Source: a virus
Strand: one strand, 5' to 3'
DNA: 40,488 nucleotides
Virus record (IMG/VR): IMGVR_UViG_3300032288_002583
Coordinates: 1 to 40,488 of that record
Of this stretch, positions 34,401 to 40,488 are shown piece by piece. Position numbers and translations under genes: made by a program. The notes beneath the pieces are model-generated. The model was not told where the DNA came from. It worked only from the letters and a program-made list of their open reading frames with translations, and did no database searches. Each line of letters starts with the position of its first letter. The first letter of the stretch is position 1.

Positions 34401-37400
34401 CTTCATCATTAACCCAATTTTCAAAATAAGATATTAATTCATTTTTAACTATTCTAGGTAAACCAAGTATTGTATTATCTATCGGTGTATATGCATTGTA
34501 TTGCTTACCAGTTTTACCTGGATTATTATTAAAATACATACCCCATGGATAATTTGTCAAATCACCCTGTTCAACAAAATGTAAATATTCCTTTATTGAT
34601 GGTGGTCTACCTTTATAATCAGGTATTAAAGTTTTACCATTCCTATCTTCCCAATCTATTGGGTCACCATTATTATCTGTTAATGCATATCTCCTTCTCC
34701 ATAATATCCCACCTATCATTAATACCCAAGCTTTTGGTACTTGGACAAATGCACCATTTAATTTAAACATTGATTTTATACTGACTATTCTAGTTGGCGT
34801 GTCCTCACTTTCTATTAAATTATCAACATTTTCAGATTCTGATATAGTATCAAACATGGAATATTGTGAACAATATTCAGGTGTTAACACTCCTTGCCAT
34901 GGGAAAGTGTGTAAAAATAATAGAGCTTTACTTTCTGTTTTTGTTTGATAATTATAAAATCTACTACCGAACAAACTAAAAGTATTGGATTTATTATAAC
35001 CAAATTCAATAAATGGCACATATGGTTTAGATTCACCAATTAAAAATTTTTCAATTAATTCTTTTTGTTTACCAAATGATTTAAAATGACCTCGTTTTTC
35101 ATTTTTAAGAGATTGGTCTTTACCTATCTTTTTATCATATGGTTGAATTGTGTAGGTTTTATTTTTTTCTGTTGGCATTCGATTTTTATAATAATCTACT
35201 GTATCATTCCTGTATGTTAAATAAGAACCACAACGAATATCAAAAGTTATCGTATTTTGACTATAAAATGAACTTATACTACTAACTATTGTGTTTTTTG
35301 GTTGTCCTTCACCTACTAGACCATCATGATTAGTATCTATAGCTAAACCATTAGTATCTAAAGTATTAATTTCTAAAGTAGCATATTTACCACCCAATGT
35401 GTTTAATCTATCTAAATGTTTATTGTATTTATCTAAATTTTTTATATATGCTGATTCAAAACTTGATATTTCTATTGTTTTTTCAGCATAATCTTTTTTA
35501 TATTTTTCAATTGTATCAGAACCATAACTTGGTGCCATTAATTTACTATTATAATCATTAGCGTCAATTATTTTAAATAAGTGTGACCCGTCATCTAATG
35601 ATTTAAATGATTCTAATGAACCTGATAAATTCCTATGGTTACTTACATATATTGTACCAGATGCTGAATTTTTTAACTTACTTTCACTTTTTAATGATTT
35701 TCCATCATAAAATATTACCCCATCAAAATTATTATTAATTGGAATATAAGACCTACCTTTACCATCACTGATATATGTATATTCAATTTTTTCATCGTTA
35801 AGTATTTTAAATATGGGTTTTTCTTTATCATCATCAACACCAGGGTTTTTAATTGTGGTCGTACCTTTTAATCCATTAGTGTTTTTTATATAATTAACTT
35901 GTTCTTTTGGTTCTGTTTTTCCACCTATATTTTGTAATTGTTTAATAATATTTAAACCATTATCAGTTTTTTTGGCAGCTTCATATAAATTATAAGCTTC
36001 CAATTCACCATAATAAGCAACTAAATTAGCATCAATCTTAGAATTATAATTTGAAACACCTAATAATAAAAAACCCCTCATTAATAGTAATCTTATTGCT
36101 TCATCAACATTAGCTGTCGATTCACTTGTAAATAATGAATTATATGGATTTTCATTAACACCTGATGGTGGTGTATCAATAACCGATATTGGAAACCATG
36201 GGTCTTTAATTTGCTCTGGTGTTGAATCAATATCACCCCCTTGTTCTTCTTGTGCTTGTTGTTCTTCTAATTCATTGTCAAATCTGGCAACATCCGTTAA
36301 ACATTTTAACATTTCTTCAACAAAAACAACTTCTTCAATATTGTTTGGTATAATTCCAGGTGCAGAACCTAACCAAGTTTCAAGATAACCTTCATTTCCT
36401 TTTTTCTGTCTATATTCTGGCCATGGGTAAATATGTTTATTTGCAATCTCTTTACCATTAACATTAATTTTACCAGATATTTTATTAAATTCTTCACCTC
36501 TTTTTTTATCAGAATCTGTTTCAGCTTCAACAGATACATCTCTTAAAACTTCCAAAAATATTTCACAACTAATACATAATACTCTAAATATATTTCTAAT
36601 TGTTGGTTCAAATCCAATCGTTGCTTCTGCTTCTTTTGCTAATTTTTCACCAATTTGTTCTTTGGTGGTATTTGAATTACTTTTTAAAGCTGCCATTTTT
36701 TCATCTATGTGATATAATGGTCTAAGTAAAGTATATATATTTATTTTAGTATCATTAGGTAGTGGTGTTTTAATTGAATCTCTAGCTTGTTTTATTACTA
36801 ATCTAACCCTATCTTTATCATTATCATTATTTTCATAAGCACCACCAGATTTTTTAATAGCTATCGGTACTGCAACTTCAGCTTCTTCATTAACTAAATC
36901 TAAATAATTAATTTCAGTAATCTTTATTACCGCATTTTTACCATTTAATATTTCTTCATTTAATTTTAATGAAGTATCTGTAATATTTGAATTAACATTA
37001 GTTATTAATGGTGTTACAGTTTCTTTATAAACTTTAATAGCATCTTCAACTTTTTTAGTTGTTGCATCATCAATTGGTAAACCTAAAACTCCACCATTTT
37101 CAGACCTAAAATAATTATTTGGTGGATTTTGACCATCATACATTGATGTTGACAATGTATCTAAAGCCCCCTTTATATTATTTAAGTCACCTTCAATTTT
37201 TTCATATGCATTAATCTGTTTTACAGAATCATCTTCTTCACTTATTTTTTTAAAACTAAAACTTAAATCATTTAGTTTACCTAACATATCATCAATGCTA
37301 ATTACTAAATTTGCATTATCCCCGTACTGTTTTTTCTTGTCTGCTAGTTTGTCTTGCCCTTTTTTTGTTCTAACTGATGCTCTAATTAAACCCATTAACA

Positions 37401-38019
37401 TATCAGTTAATAAAGCATAAGTGTAACCAATAAATTCAGCTTGTATTTCAAAATTACCAGTTTCAGAATTAAAAGCAGCATTCCATCTTTGCATGTGTAA
37501 ACAATAGTTAACTGTTTTACCATAAAAACCTTTAACTTTAAGACTAAATAACGGATAAGGTAAATCAAAAAACATTCTATATTTTGACATATTACCTTGT
37601 GATAAAATTGCATTACCTCTTACATCTATGAATTTTATTTTAATCATAGGTGCAAATGATGTATTAAATTCTATATCAATACTTTCAATACCTAAACTTT
37701 CAAAATCATCAACTTTATCTTCTGTTATATTCATCACTTCTAATGCGATAGCATCAGTATATCTAGTTGTTAATGAAGGTTGTTTTGATTCTTGATTAAC
37801 ATAACTACCTTCAATAAATGTAACACCACCTGAATTACCAGCATTTGATATAGTTTCTTTACCAGAATAAATAATACTTCTATTTTTTCTAGTTGCGGTA
37901 AATTGTACTTTAATTGATAAATCTTCTGGATTTACCATTACATTATTTGCCATGTTTGGGTCTAACCAAATAATTCTATTTACTTGATTTGCCCCAACAT
38001 TATTAGATGAATTATTCAT
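31432..38019 (-). CDS. Giant baseplate hub protein with two C-terminal murein hydrolase domains
   Basis: The product has 2195 residues. The N-terminal part (about 110-215) shows a hub-like pattern (FSLKVKGFYGKTVNYCLHM, FNSETGNFEIQAEFIGYTYA). Around 1680-1740 is a second hub-like block (YSAEIEMMGSAMIQPMMYFQL, AYLIYKVTHSI) like the gp27/gpD class. Residues about 1845-2000 are MepA/LAS-type metallopeptidase-like: GGPLAGHKSHQKGIDID with H1879 and D1886 as metal ligands, and HLH (H1994, H1996) in SNHLHIRF. After a Ser-rich linker (about 2015-2040) the last 150 residues contain NNPFNLRP and FVVFDTINNGIRAGLKNL (G2093). This is the NPxN...GIRA pattern of phage lysozyme/lytic transglycosylase-like domains. 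It should form the central hub and cut peptidoglycan during injection. Start overlaps the gp53-like gene by 8 nt. The hydrolase assignments are by motif. Confidence 0.82.
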   Translation of the reverse strand: MNNSSNNVGANQVNRIIWLDPNMANNVMVNPEDLSIKVQFTATRKNRSIIYSGKETISNAGNSGGVTFIEGSYVNQESKQPSLTTRYTDAIALEVMNITEDKVDDFESLGIESIDIEFNTSFAPMIKIKFIDVRGNAILSQGNMSKYRMFFDLPYPLFSLKVKGFYGKTVNYCLHMQRWNAAFNSETGNFEIQAEFIGYTYALLTDMLMGLIRASVRTKKGQDKLADKKKQYGDNANLVISIDDMLGKLNDLSFSFKKISEEDDSVKQINAYEKIEGDLNNIKGALDTLSTSMYDGQNPPNNYFRSENGGVLGLPIDDATTKKVEDAIKVYKETVTPLITNVNSNITDTSLKLNEEILNGKNAVIKITEINYLDLVNEEAEVAVPIAIKKSGGAYENNDNDKDRVRLVIKQARDSIKTPLPNDTKINIYTLLRPLYHIDEKMAALKSNSNTTKEQIGEKLAKEAEATIGFEPTIRNIFRVLCISCEIFLEVLRDVSVEAETDSDKKRGEEFNKISGKINVNGKEIANKHIYPWPEYRQKKGNEGYLETWLGSAPGIIPNNIEEVVFVEEMLKCLTDVARFDNELEEQQAQEEQGGDIDSTPEQIKDPWFPISVIDTPPSGVNENPYNSLFTSESTANVDEAIRLLLMRGFLLLGVSNYNSKIDANLVAYYGELEAYNLYEAAKKTDNGLNIIKQLQNIGGKTEPKEQVNYIKNTNGLKGTTTIKNPGVDDDKEKPIFKILNDEKIEYTYISDGKGRSYIPINNNFDGVIFYDGKSLKSESKLKNSASGTIYVSNHRNLSGSLESFKSLDDGSHLFKIIDANDYNSKLMAPSYGSDTIEKYKKDYAEKTIEISSFESAYIKNLDKYNKHLDRLNTLGGKYATLEINTLDTNGLAIDTNHDGLVGEGQPKNTIVSSISSFYSQNTITFDIRCGSYLTYRNDTVDYYKNRMPTEKNKTYTIQPYDKKIGKDQSLKNEKRGHFKSFGKQKELIEKFLIGESKPYVPFIEFGYNKSNTFSLFGSRFYNYQTKTESKALLFLHTFPWQGVLTPEYCSQYSMFDTISESENVDNLIESEDTPTRIVSIKSMFKLNGAFVQVPKAWVLMIGGILWRRRYALTDNNGDPIDWEDRNGKTLIPDYKGRPPSIKEYLHFVEQGDLTNYPWGMYFNNNPGKTGKQYNAYTPIDNTILGLPRIVKNELISYFENWVNDEVNGFKYFQKELEIWYGKDSNKSSDEKSILKYQNKWDLINLAVEKPGDMNTSKITQYLNDNPNILKNYNMVTTTNDVPLDSPNIYQFNLELRPDTEIMNNIVGLLTSGVYIQNCVPSSFIPLPPGASNPQLTNTVIIQPVTGTIQPFSGTIQPLSSNNSNGSNDNKISQYNPITASRNLFFNYFLTRFFTKINETKPNEEKSEEDQLQQEIFGTTDDKTIKLIIYRTLSSINDKWINGTENNELFAQCPGSNINKKDVELANKYRSGATKAELIDTFRFVDRAFWDIGDKFYININSVSELIRKNYNQSFFDVVNKILTDNNFHFIPLPTFVNFNDISELKTVFTPYSYNDEVGFDGTGPSFVCCYVGQTSVNLDLGVDAVYPDDGLSLNMDSSTGNANLADEYLEDFAKPLEPGEFNVPVFSVNYGQQNQNYFRSVKLDQREFTETMESLQTIEDLSQGGDKSKPTYIGNNLFNVYQTRSYSAEIEMMGSAMIQPMMYFQLNNIPMFRGAYLIYKVTHSIKPHSMTTTIKGNRVKKAKTPLVDKYTMYMNLIGGSSDSTASIRSSNYSGDPNAKPESKFIDTNLKYYWLDGEGNIPTGKDTLGIKNTNTQFTGLKPYNGNSNDPYLVREIAEVIQAATLKFYKANKNTSKADTIFFGDCSKLWGGPLAGHKSHQKGIDIDTLQCRYDKGFGMGSDVTDDGEGKGGDYSRATTKQWLELLFSTPYRPYTVKKDRQYVNTQGKTVTAKAGTTVKDQKNVQIIWFNDTTLQKELKEKYGSIMQTLTNHSNHLHIRFYTPLRVVEESEEGTNSRPATQANPSDSGSSSSSSKSKYTSGSQVPILSGNYDTSKDNNPFNLRPLGGEQFNGTIGKKADPGNDYFVVFDTINNGIRAGLKNLSGYFTRYNRKNIKEILETYCLGATQDYKNFVVEKMKGWNSNVTYTSTLPAFKGKNETNQSNIKMFKILCKAILKFEGGKDSDLKLIDDFDIKNL

Positions 38020-38329
38020 AAAGTTTTTTATAATTATTAACTTGTTCTATATATCTTTCCAATGCAGATTCAAAAGGATAAGGTATTCTTATTATCTCAC
38101 CATCTTTTATATCAAATTCCAAACCTCCAAATTGTGGATTTGCTAACATAATTAAAAAACCATGATATGGATTATTATAATAAGTTTGGCTCAATTTGTC
38201 AAGTCTAGTTCTTGTTAATTTATAAACAACACTTTTATCTGTTTGAGCAACTGGTATGTTAATGTATGGCATTGCTAATACACCACCATTAAATCTAAAT
38301 TTTTCATATCTGTCAAAATACTGTGCCAT
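38012..38329 (-). CDS. Small gp53/LysM-like baseplate protein
   Basis: The 105-residue protein contains TRTRLDKLSQTYYNNPYHGFLIMLANP and, near the end, FDIKDGEIIRIPYPFESAL. The order 'bind Y/NNP ... L ... AN ... dG ... iRIP' is typical of gp53-like and LysM/gpX-type small baseplate adaptors that sit at the wedge-hub interface. Its end overlaps the start of the giant hub gene by 8 nt (ATGAATAA), a coupling that fits physical partners. T4 gp53 is longer (196 residues), so this would be a minimal form. Assignment is by motif shape only. Confidence 0.6.
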   Translation of the reverse strand: MAQYFDRYEKFRFNGGVLAMPYINIPVAQTDKSVVYKLTRTRLDKLSQTYYNNPYHGFLIMLANPQFGGLEFDIKDGEIIRIPYPFESALERYIEQVNNYKKLYE

Positions 38330-38342
38330 AATTTTTTATTTT

Positions 38343-40488
38343 TTAAGATGTGCAACCACTAGTTGGACATTTTATACCATTAATTGTGATATTTTTAGTA
38401 CCCGTACCATTTGGCCAACATGAGCAACATGGGTCTTCTAAAATATATTTCCAATCATTTGTACCAACAATATCACCTAATAATATATCTTCTTCTGGAC
38501 ATTCAAATTGAGCTATAGCTCTATCATCATAAAACTTATATTTAAAATCTAAAATTTCAACTTGAAACACCACTATTGATTTTTTTACATTTGAAGGTGA
38601 TGGTGATAAATCCTTTTGTGATTCAGTCATTAATATATCTCTCCAACCGTCTTTTACACTTAAATAATTACCATAATTTGATGTACCTATTTTAAATGTA
38701 GCGATATCTATAGTACCAGATGTCGTTATTAAACTTACTCTAGCATCATATTCTTTAGTCAATTTGGTTGCTGCTGCTATTTTAAAATCACCAATTAGTT
38801 TAGTACCACTATACCCAACTTTAAACATAAAGTTTTTAAATACTAATGCATCTTGGAATACTGCATCATCCCCAGCATACTCACCTGTACTACCACTAGT
38901 TGAACCACTTGTACCATCATTTAATGGTTGAGACCCAGCATTTGCGTTATTATTTTGATTAATTTGATTAAGGTTTGGTTCAACTTGTGATGTTAAACCA
39001 GCAATTTTTTGAGCTTCTGGTGATAAATTATAATCAGCAGCTATTGTTTTAATACCATCAACTGTTACACCACTTGAACTACCTTTAGTAATTTTAATTG
39101 TATCAGCTCTAGGGTCATATATTTCAGTATTAGCATAATAATTAAATGATACAGCATTTTGTAATCTATTAATTGGTCCTCTAAGACTTGAACCACCAAT
39201 AAATGAAAATGACATATCAACATTACAAATCATAGGTTGAACACCAACACCTTCTGGATTTAAATCCCAAACAAGTGGTTCAAATGTAAAATTTAAATTT
39301 TCAATAATAATCTTTGTATGATAAAAATCACCAATCCTTAATATACAAACTGGTGGTCTACCAAATGCTAAGTTATTTGGATTGTTAGTTACACCAGCAC
39401 CTAAAGTTGGTCCCTGTCTCATACATTGTTGTAAAAATGTTAATCTAGAATTAAACCCTTCTGGTGTTGTTGAGTGAAATGCTGGTTGGAAATATTTTAT
39501 CTTTTGTTTTATACTATTATAAGTTATTGGGTCAGTTAAAGATAATTTTTCGAAATAATCACATTCACTATAAAATCTAGATATAGGTAAACTTGGAGTC
39601 TTTGGTGGCTCTGGTACTTTTTCTGGTTCTTTTGGTGGTTCTTCTTTTTTCTCTAAAGCTGGGTCTGGAATAAATTTAACAGTTACGTATCTATCTTCTT
39701 TACAACCAATATTATCATTAACTGAATATTCATAACTCTTATTTCTTAAGTCATCATATTTTGTTCTTGTACCATATGTTGCTAAAACTACTGCATTACA
39801 ACCAGGTCTTGAACTTTTACCACCTGAGTTTATATTAACTCTATCTTTAAATGGTGAATCAGTTAATATATTTGTCTTTAACCAATTAACCATATTTTCA
39901 GCCCTAAGTGTTGATAACGTACTATTTCTATCTTTAGCGTTAGTACCAACATCACTAGCATACCCAAGAACTTCTATTTTACATGATTGACATTTGGTTG
40001 CTAAATAATTTTTTAAATCTTTAGCGTATTCTGGGTCTCTCCATCCTAATGCGTATCTTTTATCACCAATTCTAGCACCTTTAAAATCTTTAGTAGTACC
40101 ACTAGCATTTAAACCAAAATTAGTTCTATCTGGTTCTTCCCTACCATTACCACCTTTTGGACCTTTAGTAGTACTACATTGTGTTGATGACCACGTATCT
40201 ACACCATTAACTTTATATTGATAACATAATTCAAAATAAGTACCTAATCCATTATCTTTACCAACACTACCATCTTTTGTAGCTCTATTAATAACACATT
40301 CAGTTTTACTATAATCCCATATTTTAGCAGTATTATCAAATGATGCTGTCACTACTTTAGTACTATCTGGGCTAAATGTACCAGTATATACAGCACCAGT
40401 ATGCCCAATTAAATTTTTTATTAAAGAACCATTAGTTGCATCCCATATTCTAGAATTACCGTCTGAAGATGCTGTAACTACTTTAGTC
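38343..40488 (-). CDS. WD40 / OmpA-like / baseplate-domain fusion, 5' end outside window
   Basis: The frame is open through the right edge (first full codon at 40487), so the N-terminus is missing and the internal ATG at 40352 is not the real start. At the edge two WD40 repeats are readable (KVVTASSDGNSRIWD; then IGHTGAVYTGTFSPDSTKVV and FDNTAKIWD). About 39880-39995 codes an OmpA-like segment (IEVLGYASDVGTNAKDRN, LSTLRAENMVNWL), as in peptidoglycan-binding OmpA domains. A Pro/Glu/Lys linker follows (about 39590-39660). The rest is phage-like: CILRIGDFYHTKIIIENLNF, VGVQPMICNVDMSFSFIGG, then a Ser/Gly/Thr-rich patch and a cysteine-rich end (CCSCWPNG). It heads the hub gene cluster, so a hub or tail-tube-end protein with host-contacting additions is likely. 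Confidence 0.78.
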   Translation of the reverse strand, partial: TKVVTASSDGNSRIWDATNGSLIKNLIGHTGAVYTGTFSPDSTKVVTASFDNTAKIWDYSKTECVINRATKDGSVGKDNGLGTYFELCYQYKVNGVDTWSSTQCSTTKGPKGGNGREEPDRTNFGLNASGTTKDFKGARIGDKRYALGWRDPEYAKDLKNYLATKCQSCKIEVLGYASDVGTNAKDRNSTLSTLRAENMVNWLKTNILTDSPFKDRVNINSGGKSSRPGCNAVVLATYGTRTKYDDLRNKSYEYSVNDNIGCKEDRYVTVKFIPDPALEKKEEPPKEPEKVPEPPKTPSLPISRFYSECDYFEKLSLTDPITYNSIKQKIKYFQPAFHSTTPEGFNSRLTFLQQCMRQGPTLGAGVTNNPNNLAFGRPPVCILRIGDFYHTKIIIENLNFTFEPLVWDLNPEGVGVQPMICNVDMSFSFIGGSSLRGPINRLQNAVSFNYYANTEIYDPRADTIKITKGSSSGVTVDGIKTIAADYNLSPEAQKIAGLTSQVEPNLNQINQNNNANAGSQPLNDGTSGSTSGSTGEYAGDDAVFQDALVFKNFMFKVGYSGTKLIGDFKIAAATKLTKEYDARVSLITTSGTIDIATFKIGTSNYGNYLSVKDGWRDILMTESQKDLSPSPSNVKKSIVVFQVEILDFKYKFYDDRAIAQFECPEEDILLGDIVGTNDWKYILEDPCCSCWPNGTGTKNITINGIKCPTSGCTS

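Noticed and set aside
34545-34766. Plus-strand ORF inside the giant hub gene
   Set aside because: Antisense to a long gene with clear protein patterning; no promoter or family resemblance.

Overview
The window is part of a large, AT-rich, contractile-tailed (T4-like, myovirus) phage genome. The host is most likely a member of the Bacteroidota. Supporting this are two copies of the Bacteroidota-type -7 promoter element TAnnTTTG, one with a TTTG element 20 nt upstream. A-rich start contexts without Shine-Dalgarno sequences, SprB-like Ig repeats in a structural protein, and a ribonucleotide reductase of the eukaryote/Bacteroidota type also point that way. All genes lie on the minus strand, so the window is read from right to left. 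No tRNA, insertion sequence, CRISPR array or integrase was seen.

Right end (about 40488-31432), first baseplate block. A protein cut by the window edge combines WD40 repeats, an OmpA-like domain and a phage baseplate-type domain. It is followed by a small gp53/LysM-like protein and a 2195-residue hub protein. The hub carries two predicted murein-degrading domains at its C-terminus: a MepA-like LAS metallopeptidase and a GIRA-type lysozyme/transglycosylase-like domain.

Middle (31426-29333), a small transcription unit. A near-ideal Bacteroidota promoter sits 4 nt before the first ATG, suggesting leaderless mRNA. The unit has four genes of unknown function and ends at a strong hairpin terminator.

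Middle (29296-20383), the DNA metabolism unit. It holds a promoter with a roughly 125-nt leader, a gp32-like single-strand binding protein, a terminator-like hairpin, a UvsX/RecA recombinase and a 27-codon coupled ORF. It continues with a T4 RNase H-type exonuclease, an unknown protein, a DnaB/gp41 helicase, NrdB and NrdA, and closes with a strong terminator.

Left half (20332-1), second baseplate and fibre block. Here are gp25 and gp6 homologues, a small membrane protein and a 1448-residue SprB-repeat protein. Several unrecognised beta-rich structural proteins follow, then a tail-protein-I-like protein and a cysteine-rich protein. Last come two fibre paralogues, one with about 39 SHAEG repeats and one running off the left edge. 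The replication block is therefore sandwiched between two tail/baseplate blocks, and hairpin terminators and promoters mark the joins.

The most unusual items are the WD40/OmpA virion fusion, the double-hydrolase hub, the 39-unit SHAEG fibre with its truncated paralogue, and the gp32-like protein with a bacterial-SSB-like tip.
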